Shown in pieces: positions 7,173 through 15,154 of a stretch of 47,337 nucleotides of DNA. Source of the stretch: Nocardia aobensis NBRC 100429 (GTDB lineage Bacteria > Actinomycetota > Actinomycetes > Mycobacteriales > Mycobacteriaceae); NCBI RefSeq assembly GCF_000308375.1, contig NZ_BAFQ01000061.1, positions 1 to 47,337 on the forward strand, read 5' to 3'. Within the stretch, counting starts at the first letter, position 1, and every line of letters begins with the position of its first letter. The notes below the pieces were generated by a model, which was not told where the DNA came from, ran no database searches, and saw only the letters and a program-made list of their open reading frames with translations. Made by a program: the position numbers and the translations under genes.

Positions 7173-8951
7173 TTACCGAAGGTCGGCCTCGTCGGCGCGG
7201 ACAGCCCATTGCGCGAACCGCTCGCCGTCGTTGCGGTTCTTGACGAAATTGCGGACAACACGCTCGATGTAGTCGCCGAGCTCCTCGCTGGTCACCTTGT
7301 GCTGGCGTAGCTTGCGGCCGAAGGCGGCATCGAGCCCGAGAGTGCCGCCCAGATGAACCTGGTAGCCCTCGACCTGATTCCCGTTGCCGTCGTCGACCAG
7401 CTGGCCCTTGAAGCCGATATCCGCGATCTGCGAGCGGCCGCAGGAGTTGGGGCAGCCGTTGATGTTGATCGTGACCGGCACATCGAGTTGCGCGTTGATG
7501 TCGGCCAGGCGCTGATCGAGTTCGGGCGCGAGCACCTGCGAACGCTTGCGGGTCTCCACGAACGACAACTTGCAGAACTCGATACCGCTGCAGGCCAGCA
7601 GGTTTCGCCGCCAAGCGGACGGGCGGGCCTGAAGTCCGAGCGGCTCCAGCTCACCGATCAGTTCCTCGACCTTGTCGTCGGGAACATCGAGCACCACGAG
7701 CTTCTGGTACGGGGTGAACCGGATCCGATCGGCGCCGATCCGCTCGACCGCGTCGGCGACCTTGGTCAGGATCGTGCCCGACACGCGGCCCGCGATGGGG
7801 GAGAAGCCGATCGCGTTGAGCCCGTTGCGCAGCTTCTGCACACCCACGTGGTCGATGGGACGGGTGGGCTTCTCCGGCGCCGGGCCGTCGATGAGCTTGC
7901 GCTGCAGGTACTTGGTCTCGAGAACTTCTCGGAATTTCTCGACGCCCCAGTCCTTGATCAGGAACTTCAACCGCGCCTTGGTCCGCAGGCGGCGGTAGCC
8001 GTAGTCGCGGAACAGCGAGACGACCGCCTCCCACACATCGGGCACCTCCTCGAGCGGCACCCAGGCGCCGACGCGCTGAGCGAGCATCGGGTTGGTGGAC
8101 AGGCCGCCGCCGACCCACAGATCGAAACCGGGCCCGTGCTCGGGGTGTTCGACGCCGATGAAGGCCACGTCGTTGATCTCGTGGACCACATCCTGCTGGC
8201 CGGAGATCGCGGTCTTGAACTTGCGGGGAAGGTTCGAGTACTCCTTCTTACCGATGTAGCGGCGGGTGATCTCCTCGACCGCCCAACTGCCGTCGATGAT
8301 CTCGTTCAGCGACTCACCGGCCAGCGGGGAGCCGAGCACCACGCGCGGGCAGTCGCCGCAGGCCTCGGTGGTCTGCAGGCCGACCGCCTCGATGCGCCGC
8401 CAGATCTCCGGGACGTTCTCGATCTCGATCCAGTGGTACTGGAGATTCTCGCGATCGGACAGGTCGGCGGTGTCGCGGCCGAACTCCGTGGAGATCTGAC
8501 CGAGGGTGCGTACCTGCTCGACGTTCAGCGCGCCACCGTCGCAGCGGATGCGCATCATGAAGTACTTGGCTTCGAGCAGATCGATGTTCTCGTCACCGGT
8601 CCAGGTGCCGTCGTAGCCCTGCTCGCGCTGGGTGTAGAGGCCCCACCAGCGGAAGCGGCCGCGCAGATCGCTCTTGTCGATCGAGTCGAATCCGCCCTTG
8701 GCGTAGATGTTCTCGATGCGCGCGCGGACGTTGAGCGGATTGTCGTCCTTCTTGCTCTGCTCGTTCGCGTTCAACGGCTCCCGGTAACCGAGGGCCCACT
8801 GGCCCTCGGACTTGCGGCGGACCGGCTTGCCGGTGCGTTCGCGCGGCCCGGAGGCCTCCGGACGGGGCCGGGCACGACGCTCGCGGGCGAGGCGTTCACG
8901 ATCGGCGCGAACGGACTCGGGGGTGGGACCGGCGTCGGTACTCGACGTCAT
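7173..8951 (-). CDS. sirA: Ferredoxin-dependent assimilatory sulfite reductase (NirA/SirA)
   Basis: 592 aa. It reduces sulfite to sulfide with six electrons from ferredoxin. Siroheme/4Fe-4S ligands are seen in CSGIEFCKLSF and NGCPNSCGR. Compared with the M. tuberculosis enzyme it conserves the LYTQREQGYDG Tyr (here Tyr106) and the TEACGDC Cys (here Cys198), the pair known to form a covalent Cys-Tyr bond near the active site; that bond distinguishes the sulfite reductase from nitrite reductases. It has an extra Arg-rich N-terminal stretch of about 40 residues. The start at 8951 has AGGAG upstream. First structural gene of the sulfur operon, below a Cys-codon leader peptide. Confidence 0.94.
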   Translation of the reverse strand: MTSSTDAGPTPESVRADRERLARERRARPRPEASGPRERTGKPVRRKSEGQWALGYREPLNANEQSKKDDNPLNVRARIENIYAKGGFDSIDKSDLRGRFRWWGLYTQREQGYDGTWTGDENIDLLEAKYFMMRIRCDGGALNVEQVRTLGQISTEFGRDTADLSDRENLQYHWIEIENVPEIWRRIEAVGLQTTEACGDCPRVVLGSPLAGESLNEIIDGSWAVEEITRRYIGKKEYSNLPRKFKTAISGQQDVVHEINDVAFIGVEHPEHGPGFDLWVGGGLSTNPMLAQRVGAWVPLEEVPDVWEAVVSLFRDYGYRRLRTKARLKFLIKDWGVEKFREVLETKYLQRKLIDGPAPEKPTRPIDHVGVQKLRNGLNAIGFSPIAGRVSGTILTKVADAVERIGADRIRFTPYQKLVVLDVPDDKVEELIGELEPLGLQARPSAWRRNLLACSGIEFCKLSFVETRKRSQVLAPELDQRLADINAQLDVPVTININGCPNSCGRSQIADIGFKGQLVDDGNGNQVEGYQVHLGGTLGLDAAFGRKLRQHKVTSEELGDYIERVVRNFVKNRNDGERFAQWAVRADEADLR

Positions 8952-9083
8952 AGGGTCGCTCCTGAAGAAGATGGATCAGGCCTTGCGGCAGGCGGGAGGG
9001 GCTGGCTCGCGCCTTCGGTGTTCAGCGAATCGGACCGATGGGCATCGCGACGGATGCCGGGAACCGGGAGAGGGGAGGCCGAG

Positions 9084-9176
9084 CTACCGGAGGCGATCCG
9101 GCAGACAACTGGCACTGCAGACACGCTTGAAGTCGACATGGCGGCGCGCCACGAGTCGTACTCCAAGTCCGGTCAT
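9084..9176 (-). CDS. Cysteine-containing leader peptide of the sulfur operon (30 aa)
   Basis: A 30-codon ORF ends 132 nt before the sirA start. It begins MTGLGVRLVARRHVDFKR and ends VCSASCLPDRLR, with Cys codons at positions 20 and 24. The RLVARRHVD core matches the actinobacterial 'putative leader peptide' family seen before cysteine and sulfur genes, and mycobacterial Cys-rich leaderless uORFs before nirA-cysH are reported as cysteine-responsive attenuators. The -10-like CACAAT lies 7 nt before the ATG, so the mRNA probably starts at this ATG. A perfect 5-bp hairpin (9087-9101) overlaps the last five sense codons, just past the Cys codons. A 72-aa ORF in another frame overlaps but looks like a shadow. 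Confidence 0.75.
   Translation of the reverse strand: MTGLGVRLVARRHVDFKRVCSASCLPDRLR
9087..9101 (-). promoter_or_regulatory. Hairpin at the end of the leader ORF
   Basis: On the minus strand CCGGA-TCGCC-TCCGG forms a 5-bp stem with a 5-nt loop, covering leader codons 26-30. A ribosome stalled at Cys20/Cys24 would sit on or just before it, so it is the natural candidate for an attenuation switch. Confidence 0.4.
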
Positions 9177-9183
9177 GACAGTT

Positions 9184-9189
9184 ATTGTG
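9184..9189 (-). promoter_or_regulatory. -10 element of the sulfur operon
   Basis: CACAAT (4/6 to TATAAT) on the minus strand, 7 nt before the leader-peptide ATG. The 399-nt gap 8952-9350 otherwise holds the leader ORF, the sirA ribosome site and about 160 nt of undefined sequence up to the end of the oxidoreductase gene. Confidence 0.45.
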
Positions 9190-9350
9190 CCATGTCAGAT
9201 GGGTCTTTCCGACGGGTGGGTCATATTCTCCGCAAAAAAGCGGGAAATTCCCTGGACGGCCGTCCTAATTTGTGAGATGCGTCATAGAACAAGCGGATTC
9301 GCCGATTGCCGTACCGGCGGGTCCGTTCGGAGGGGTGCCGAGCGGGTCGG

Positions 9351-10340
9351 TCAGGGCAGCACGACGAGCTTTCCGGTCGCCTCGTCGTTCTCCATCCGGC
9401 GGTGGGCCGCGGCGATGTCGTCCAGCGCGAAGACTTGGTCGATGTTCGGAGGCAGAACACCCGCTTCGACGCTGTCGACGATGCGCTGCAATACGGCCGT
9501 GCTGCCCACGCAGTCGTCGCTGTGGAAGGCGGTGAGCCCGGTTCCGGACGGGATCATCGCGATCGGCTCGAAGTCCGGGATCAGCCATCCACTTAGCGAG
9601 CCCGCCACACAGACCGTGCCGCCGCGGCGAACCAGACGAAGCGAATCCACCGCCGTACGCGCCCCGACCAGATCCAGGACGTAGTCGGGACCCTCGGGCC
9701 AGATCGCCCGCACGGCCCCGGCCACGGATCCGCCGTCGTCGGCCAGGACATGATCGGCGCCGGCCGCGATCAGCGCCGACACCTTCGCGGGCCGGCGGGT
9801 CGTGGCCACGGTGTCGATACCCTCGGCGGCCGCGAGGCAGATCGCGGCCATGCCCACCGACGAGGTTCCGCCGCGAATCAGCAGCCGCGCGTGCCGCCCC
9901 GCGGACAGGACGCCCGAGGCCGCCAGCGCGCCGTGCGCGGTCAGATACATTTCGGGCAGCGCGGCCAGTATGTGCCACGGCAATGTGGTGCGGATCGGCA
10001 TCAGCAGCGTGTTCGGTAGCAACGCGAATTCCGCGTATCCGCCGTCGAATTCGCGTCCCATCCCGCCCATCACCGCCGCGACCGTCGTCCCCTCCGGCAG
10101 GCCGGGATCGGTCGAGACCGCCACGTCGCCCACGCATTCGATACCGAGTACGCGCGGGAACCTCACCGCCGGGGAACGGCCCTGCCGGGTTCGCAGTTCC
10201 GACCGATTCACCCCCGCCCCGCGCACCCGCACCAGACTCCATCCCGGCCGGACCTGGGGAATCGGGCGCTCTCCGATCTCGAGCACCTCCGGCCCGCCCG
10301 CCCGCACACAGACCGCCGCACGCATCGTCGTCTCGCTCAT
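9351..10340 (-). CDS. Quinone oxidoreductase-like MDR enzyme
   Basis: 329 aa, medium-chain dehydrogenase/reductase fold. The N-terminal GroES-like part (MRAAVCVRAGGPEVLEIGERP) is followed by a Rossmann domain with the RGGTSSVGMAA nucleotide loop, typical of NADPH-dependent quinone oxidoreductases. The zinc-ADH GHE motif is replaced by GIECVG and no structural-zinc Cys cluster is visible, so it is a zinc-free member. The ATG at 10340 (MSETTM) or 10325 (MRAAV) could be used. It is divergent from an AraC regulator over 54 bp and is probably its target. Confidence 0.85.
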   Translation of the reverse strand: MSETTMRAAVCVRAGGPEVLEIGERPIPQVRPGWSLVRVRGAGVNRSELRTRQGRSPAVRFPRVLGIECVGDVAVSTDPGLPEGTTVAAVMGGMGREFDGGYAEFALLPNTLLMPIRTTLPWHILAALPEMYLTAHGALAASGVLSAGRHARLLIRGGTSSVGMAAICLAAAEGIDTVATTRRPAKVSALIAAGADHVLADDGGSVAGAVRAIWPEGPDYVLDLVGARTAVDSLRLVRRGGTVCVAGSLSGWLIPDFEPIAMIPSGTGLTAFHSDDCVGSTAVLQRIVDSVEAGVLPPNIDQVFALDDIAAAHRRMENDEATGKLVVLP

Positions 10341-10355
10341 GCGTTCACTGTCGTG

Positions 10356-10380
10356 GACCACCGAGGCGGCCGACCACCGA
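10356..10380. promoter_or_regulatory. Direct repeats GACCACCGA, candidate AraC site
   Basis: GACCACCGA occurs at 10356-10364 and 10372-10380, a 16-nt period, inside the divergent oxidoreductase/AraC gap. The second copy touches the -10 of the AraC gene. AraC proteins commonly bind direct repeats next to the core promoter. Confidence 0.4.
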
Positions 10381-10386
10381 TAGAAT
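10381..10386 (+). promoter_or_regulatory. -10 element TAGAAT for the AraC gene
   Basis: TAGAAT matches the -10 consensus at 5 of 6 positions and lies 8 nt before the ATG at 10395, implying a leaderless or nearly leaderless mRNA. Confidence 0.5.
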
Positions 10387-10394
10387 GCCACGTT

Positions 10395-11204
10395 ATGCCC
10401 GTTCGCCGCCACGCCGCCGAGACGGGTCCGACGTCGCGGCTGTGGCCCTCCGGTGGCGTTCACCAGTGGGCTTCCGGAGCGTCGAGTTCGGTCCACGCCC
10501 ATGCGCGCGGACATCTGGTGTACGCCGCCCGCGGTGTGCTGTCGGTGCACACCGAGCGCGGGACGTCGATCGTGCCGGCCAGCCGAATCGGCTGGACCCC
10601 AGCCGGATTCACGCATCAGCACCGCGCGCACGGACGTACCGACATGCGGATCGTCTTTCTCCCCGCGGCGCCGGCCCGGCTGCTACCGGATCACCCCGCC
10701 GTCTTCGGGGCCACCGATCTGGCCCGCGAGATCTTCCTCAGTCTCACCGGGCCCCGCGACCACGACCGCGGCGCGCGTGCCCGACTGCATCGCGTTCTCG
10801 TCGACGAACTCCGGGAAGCCCACGAGCAGCCGCTGCAACTGCCGCAACCTCGCGACGACCGATTGCAGGCCGTCGCGCGGATCCTGTACGACAATCCCGC
10901 CGACACCACCCCGCTGGCCGAACTCGGGCGGGCGGTCGGTGCAGGTGCGCGCACGCTGAGCCGGCTGTTCCACGACGAGCTCGGCATGACCTTCTACGAA
11001 TGGCGCACCCAGCTGCGCATCTCGCACGCCCTCGTGCTGCTCGCCGAAGGACACGACGCCACATATGCCGCGCACGCCTGCGGGTGGGCGAACCCCAGCG
11101 GTTTCATCGCGGCGTTCACCGAGATCGTCGGCACCACTCCCGGCAGATATGCCCGCTCGCATCGGACCCAAGGTGGGCGACCGGCGCCGGAAGCGGTCGA
11201 CTGA
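10395..11204 (+). CDS. AraC-family transcriptional regulator
   Basis: 269 aa. The N-terminal half has a cupin-like sensor region (VHAHARGHLVYAARGVLSV, HQHRAHGRTDMRIVFLP). The C-terminal ~95 residues hold the double HTH: ARTLSRLFHDELGMTFYEW and HACGWANPSGFIAAF, ending TTPGRYARS. The ATG at 10395 was chosen over upstream in-frame sequence because of the TAGAAT -10 8 nt before it. It probably controls the divergent quinone oxidoreductase. The inducer is unknown. Confidence 0.9.
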   Translation: MPVRRHAAETGPTSRLWPSGGVHQWASGASSSVHAHARGHLVYAARGVLSVHTERGTSIVPASRIGWTPAGFTHQHRAHGRTDMRIVFLPAAPARLLPDHPAVFGATDLAREIFLSLTGPRDHDRGARARLHRVLVDELREAHEQPLQLPQPRDDRLQAVARILYDNPADTTPLAELGRAVGAGARTLSRLFHDELGMTFYEWRTQLRISHALVLLAEGHDATYAAHACGWANPSGFIAAFTEIVGTTPGRYARSHRTQGGRPAPEAVD

Positions 11205-11237
11205 CCGGTGTGCCGCCGGTCACTGCGGCGCACCGGG

Positions 11238-11243
11238 CACACT
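11238..11243 (+). promoter_or_regulatory. -10-like CACACT for leaderless hemW
   Basis: CACACT lies 6 nt before the GTG at 11250. The same hexamer at the same distance precedes the YdcF-like gene at 42008. Confidence 0.4.
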
Positions 11244-11249
11244 GGTGGG

Positions 11250-12452
11250 GTGACCGCATCCGCTCCCGAACAGACCACCGCCGCGCCGACGCTGCGCGAT
11301 TTCGGCGGCGGGCCGTTCGGGATCTACGTGCACGTTCCGTTCTGCGCGACGCGCTGTGGTTACTGCGATTTCAACACGTATACGGCGGGCGAGCTGGGTT
11401 CCAGCGCCTCGCCGGAGTCGTGGCTCGAGGCGTTGCGCGGAGAATTGTCCACGGCGGCAGCGGCTTTCGCGGAACTGCCGAGCGCGCAACCGCCGGTCTC
11501 GACGGTGTTCGTCGGCGGCGGTACCCCGTCGCTGCTGGGCGGTGACGGCCTGGCCGACGTCCTCGCCGCCATTCGCGCCGAATTCTCCCTCGCCGCCGAC
11601 GCGGAGGTGACCACGGAATCCAATCCGGAGTCCACCTCACCGCAGTTCTTCGAGCGCATCCGAACCGCCGGGTACACCCGCGTCTCGCTCGGCATGCAAT
11701 CGGCCGCGAGCCACGTCCTGCGCATCCTGGACCGTACTCACACGCCCGGCCGCGCCGTGGCCGCCGCTCGCGAGGCGCGAGCCGCCGGTTTCGACCACGT
11801 CAACCTCGACCTGATCTACGGCACACCCGGTGAATCCGACGCCGACCTCGACGCCAGCCTCGACGCGGTCCTCGCCGCCGGGGTCGACCACGTCTCCGCG
11901 TACTCCCTGATCGTCGAGGACGGCACCGCCATGGCCCGCAAGGTCCGCCGCGGCGAACTCCCCGCACCCGACGAAGACACCCTCGCCGCCCGCTACGAAC
12001 GCATAGACGCCCGCCTCGCCGCCGCCGGCTTCGACTGGTACGAGGTATCCAACTGGGCCACAACACCTTCCGCCCGCTGCCGGCACAACCTCGGCTACTG
12101 GGACGGCGGCGACTGGCTCGGCGCCGGCCCCGGCGCGCACAGCCACCTCGGCGGGGTGCGCTGGTGGAACGTCAAGCATCCGGGCCGCTACGCCGAGCGC
12201 ATCGCCTCCGGCGCCGGACTACCCGCCGCCGGATGGGAGGCGCTGACGGACGCGGAGCAGTACACCGAACGGGTGATGCTGCGCGTGCGCTTGCGTTCCG
12301 GTCTTCCGGTCGGGGAATTGGACGCCGATGGGCGTGCGGCACTCGAGGGTGTGGTCGCCGAGGGACTGGCCCGGGTGGCCGATGGTCGGCTCGTCTTGAC
12401 CGATCGAGGGCGCCTGCTCGCCGATGGAGTCGTCCGCGATCTGCTGAGCTGA
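11250..12452 (+). CDS. hemW: HemW-like radical SAM protein
   Basis: 400 aa. The radical-SAM cluster motif is Cys32-x3-Cys36-x2-Cys39 in FCATRCGYCDFN, followed by VFVGGGTPS, TTESNPES and VSLGMQS, all typical of the HemN/HemW family. The length and the YVHVPFC start fit HemW, now considered a heme chaperone, rather than oxygen-independent coproporphyrinogen oxidase, which is longer. The GTG at 11250 was chosen for its -10-like CACACT 6 nt upstream. In M. tuberculosis the homologue (annotated hemN) also lies near the sulfite reductase and hrcA. Confidence 0.92.
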   Translation: MTASAPEQTTAAPTLRDFGGGPFGIYVHVPFCATRCGYCDFNTYTAGELGSSASPESWLEALRGELSTAAAAFAELPSAQPPVSTVFVGGGTPSLLGGDGLADVLAAIRAEFSLAADAEVTTESNPESTSPQFFERIRTAGYTRVSLGMQSAASHVLRILDRTHTPGRAVAAAREARAAGFDHVNLDLIYGTPGESDADLDASLDAVLAAGVDHVSAYSLIVEDGTAMARKVRRGELPAPDEDTLAARYERIDARLAAAGFDWYEVSNWATTPSARCRHNLGYWDGGDWLGAGPGAHSHLGGVRWWNVKHPGRYAERIASGAGLPAAGWEALTDAEQYTERVMLRVRLRSGLPVGELDADGRAALEGVVAEGLARVADGRLVLTDRGRLLADGVVRDLLS

Positions 12453-12632
12453 CAGTCGCCATCTCTCGGGGCGATGTGACGGACGGTACGCAGCGTTTCC
12501 GAATAATCCTGCGGCACAGAGCTTATCGACCGCCGAGCGATGTGGTCCCGATCCGCGTCGTGACAGCAAATCGCCCGTGATCGCCGACGTGCCCGATCCG
12601 CCATGCTTCGCAGTTCCGGCAAGTCGTTACCT

Positions 12633-12661
12633 TTGCGCACCACTGATTCGGCCGGTACCGT
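12633..12661 (+). promoter_or_regulatory. Candidate promoter of the DUF3558/EspG module
   Basis: TTGCGC (12633-12638) and TACCGT (12656-12661) are separated by exactly 17 nt, about 75 nt before the lipoprotein start. Each hexamer matches only the key positions of the consensus. The rest of the 283-nt gap 12453-12735 shows nothing else clear. Confidence 0.35.
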
Positions 12662-12735
12662 CTAACGAGCTTGACGGGGGCGGGTGAGCCGGTCCGACCC
12701 CGAGCGATGCGGCACCGGCAGACGTGAGGGGCGAG

Positions 12736-13305
12736 ATGGCCAGCTGGGGGAAGGCGGCGCGGGGGATTGCGCTCGGTGTGGGCGTCGTTGCGGTGGTAGC
12801 CGGGTGCAATTCGGGCGGGGGATCGAAGGGGAGTGCAACGAGTGCTCCCGCATCCGCGACTGTCGCAGCGGACGTGCCGGCGGGTTTCGACGCATGCCAG
12901 CTCCCACAGTCTTTGATCCAAGCTGAGAAGCTGAAGAACAAGGGGACCGACACCCATGACGGTGGCGGCGGCACCAAATGGCGTGGCTGTATCTGGGTCG
13001 TATCGGATGGTTACAGTGCGTCGATCGACTCCACGAACATCACCTTGGATATGGTCCGCGCTAATAAAGATTTCACGGTCGGACAGGAGTTGTCGGTGGC
13101 AGGCCGCCCGGCGTTGGCATATGGCCCCACCAATCAAAACAATTTGCAGACTCACTGCATCCTCAGTGTCGAGGTGAGAGGCGGCAGTCTCGAGGTGAGT
13201 GTGAACAACCCACCGAACCGTAGCGCAACCGGAGGCGAGGATTCGTGTGCCATCGCTACCCGCTTGGCCGCGGGTATCGGTCCGGTGATCCCCGCGAACC
13301 TATAG
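12736..13305 (+). CDS. DUF3558-type lipoprotein
   Basis: 189 aa. A signal peptide with an Ala/Val core (residues 5-23) ends in the lipobox VAGC, so Cys24 should be lipidated and the protein anchored outside the cytoplasmic membrane. A Gly/Ser/Ala linker follows, then a domain with four further Cys (in FDACQL, WRGCIWV, QTHCILSV, EDSCAIA) that could form two disulfides; this layout is that of actinobacterial DUF3558 proteins. The ATG at 12736 is preferred over GTG 12724 because GAGGGG lies before it. It heads a same-strand set with the T7SS-like genes. Its codon use is AT-richer than its neighbours. Function unknown. Confidence 0.8.
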   Translation: MASWGKAARGIALGVGVVAVVAGCNSGGGSKGSATSAPASATVAADVPAGFDACQLPQSLIQAEKLKNKGTDTHDGGGGTKWRGCIWVVSDGYSASIDSTNITLDMVRANKDFTVGQELSVAGRPALAYGPTNQNNLQTHCILSVEVRGGSLEVSVNNPPNRSATGGEDSCAIATRLAAGIGPVIPANL

Positions 13306-13358
13306 ACGTGTCGCCTGCTACGGGGATGCGGACGTAGAAACGGGGAGGAAGTAAAACA

Positions 13359-13877
13359 GTGGCTGACGATGCTTCGGCCCAGTCGGGGTCCTTGGCGAAT
13401 TCGATCGACGATGCACGTGACGGCAATCTTACGGTCAAATTCAGCGACAAAATCCGTGTCAACGCCGACGAGTTCGTTTATATAGAGCGCGATTGCCAGG
13501 CGTTCAAAGACGAGATCAGCGCGTTACAGCAAATCGCGCAGAACATTGCGGATCGTCAGCATTGGGGCCTCGGTGAGTTGACTGAAGGTCTCGACTCGGC
13601 GAAAGTCCTGGTGGGATGGTTTCGTGGTAAAGCCAAAATAGTCGACCCGACACGAGACACGTCGAACAACGTCTACGACATCTTGCAGCAGCATTATCAG
13701 ATCGTCGATGATATACAACGTATCCATCGCGCAATCGCCCAGAAGTACGTGGAAACCGACCAGGAATTCGCCGCCGAATACAACGCGCTGATGGCGAACA
13801 CCCCCGCGAGCCCCATCGGGAAGGTGCAAATTCAGCCCGGCATCGTTCCCCAGAGCCCTGCGGTGGGAGCGCCGTAG
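13359..13877 (+). CDS. Helical protein with YxxxD motif, possible T7SS substrate (PE/WXG100-like)
   Basis: 172 aa, GTG start with a strong GGGAGGA ribosome site. No signal peptide or membrane segment. Residues 35-145 look almost wholly helical with one clear HWG turn (Trp69-Gly70). YVETD at 130-134 fits the YxxxD/E export signal of type VII secretion, and YQIVD at 113-117 is a second match. The C-terminus (146-172) is Pro-rich and probably unstructured. The stop overlaps the GTG of the next gene by 1 nt, so the two proteins are likely made in fixed ratio and may pair, as PE and PPE do. Family assignment is inference; base composition is AT-richer than the surroundings. Confidence 0.7.
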   Translation: MADDASAQSGSLANSIDDARDGNLTVKFSDKIRVNADEFVYIERDCQAFKDEISALQQIAQNIADRQHWGLGELTEGLDSAKVLVGWFRGKAKIVDPTRDTSNNVYDILQQHYQIVDDIQRIHRAIAQKYVETDQEFAAEYNALMANTPASPIGKVQIQPGIVPQSPAVGAP

Positions 13878-15049
13878 TGGCCACGGGCAACGAAAACCCC
13901 AGGATCACCAACGGCGGTGAGAACCCCGACAGCTGGACCCATCAGAAGATCTACGACTCCTTCGTCGGCCTGAACACCACCGAGGCGAACCATGGGTGCG
14001 GTGAATACGAGGAGATCGCCCGGCGGTGGAATTCGGCGGCGGAGTTGTTCGCGGCCCGTATTCACAACTCCAGTTCGGCGGCGTGGGAGGGCCCGGCGGC
14101 GACGTCGACGCGCGACGCGATCAATAGATATGCGCAACGGGCGCTGGATCTGGTGACTCCGTTGAATCAACTCGCGCAGCGGGTTTCGTCGACGGTCGAC
14201 GGTGTGGACAAGACGAGAACCATCGTGGACAAACCGCCGGCGCACGCGTCGGGGTGGAATCCGACGAGTTGGCAGATGCTGGGTATGCACGGTCCCAGTT
14301 CGCCGTCGGTCCGGGGCGATTGCGAGAACGCCGCCCGGGAGGCCATGCGGGATCACTATGTGAAGCAGTTCGTCGCCGCGGACGGGCAGATCCCGGTTCT
14401 GCCGGTACCCGACAATCCGGCCGATCCGCTGTACAAACCGCCGGGGACGTCTGTCGCGCCGCCTCCGACGGGTCCCGGACCCGGCCCTGGCCCCGGGCCG
14501 GGACCGGGGACTCCCGGTCCCGGGCAGCCGGGAAGTCCGACCGACAACACGCCGTCGACGAATCCGTCGTTCACCGCTCCGTCGTCGACGACGCCCTCCG
14601 GTCTCGGTTCGCCGGCGAATTCTCCGACCACGCCCAGTGCCGTGGACCCGTCCGGATTGGGGGCCTCGACGATGCCCAGCGGCTTGTCGGGCGGAGCAGG
14701 CGGGCTGTCCGGTGGCGGTTATCCCGGCGGTGGTCTCGGCGGCCTGCCCGGTGGGTCGACACCCGGCGGTCCGGGGCGCAGCGTCCCGGGGGGCCCGGCC
14801 GGCACCGCGGCGAACGCGGCCGCCACCGGCGGCGCGCTCGGAGGCAAGACGGGGACCTCGGGTATGCCCGGTATGGGCGGCTTGGGTGGTGCCAAAGGGA
14901 AGTCCGAGGGCGAGGAGAAGACTCACGACCTGCCCGAGTGGCTGCGGAACATGGAGAACACCGAGGAGTTGCTCGGTCCCGCACCGCGAACCATTCCGGG
15001 CGGCGTGATCGGCGGCGACTATGCCGAGCCGCCGGCCGGTTCCGGCTGA
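13877..15049 (+). CDS. WxG-containing PPE-like protein with Gly/Pro-rich tail
   Basis: 390 aa, GTG start coupled (TAGTG) to the previous gene. Residues 20-120 are helical with WEG at 70-72 in AAWEGPAATSTRDAINRY, the WxG turn of the WXG100/PPE superfamily. Residues about 180-345 are low-complexity: a GPGPGP run near 199-211, Thr/Ser/Pro, then Gly-Gly-Leu/Tyr repeats. The last 41 residues are ordered again (DLPEWLRNMENTEELLG, then a Pro/Gly end). No classical signal peptide, no obvious YxxxD. The EspG-type gene follows, so it is the likely chaperone client. It could be an exported surface protein; the function is unknown. Confidence 0.78.
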   Translation: MATGNENPRITNGGENPDSWTHQKIYDSFVGLNTTEANHGCGEYEEIARRWNSAAELFAARIHNSSSAAWEGPAATSTRDAINRYAQRALDLVTPLNQLAQRVSSTVDGVDKTRTIVDKPPAHASGWNPTSWQMLGMHGPSSPSVRGDCENAAREAMRDHYVKQFVAADGQIPVLPVPDNPADPLYKPPGTSVAPPPTGPGPGPGPGPGPGTPGPGQPGSPTDNTPSTNPSFTAPSSTTPSGLGSPANSPTTPSAVDPSGLGASTMPSGLSGGAGGLSGGGYPGGGLGGLPGGSTPGGPGRSVPGGPAGTAANAAATGGALGGKTGTSGMPGMGGLGGAKGKSEGEEKTHDLPEWLRNMENTEELLGPAPRTIPGGVIGGDYAEPPAGSG

Positions 15050-15103
15050 TCGCACCGGTTCGCCCCTGTCACCCGAATCCGTCTGTTTCGCCGCCGTTCT
15101 CGT

Positions 15104-15138
15104 GATCATCGAGTCCGGCGGTGCTGTCTCGCATGATC
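15104..15138 (+). other. Interrupted inverted repeat before the EspG gene
   Basis: GATCATCGAG (15104-15113) and CTCGCATGATC (15128-15138) can pair with one small asymmetry across 14 nt. It lies in the 105-nt gap between the PPE-like and EspG-like genes and could be an attenuating stem or an operator. Confidence 0.25.
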
Positions 15139-15154
15139 GGAGCGTTTCCCCACG

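Noticed and set aside
8948..9166. 72-aa minus-strand ORF overlapping the sirA start by ATGA
   Set aside because: Ser/Pro/Arg-rich shadow-like composition, no family signal, and the 30-codon leader in another frame has a better promoter, start and known sequence pattern.
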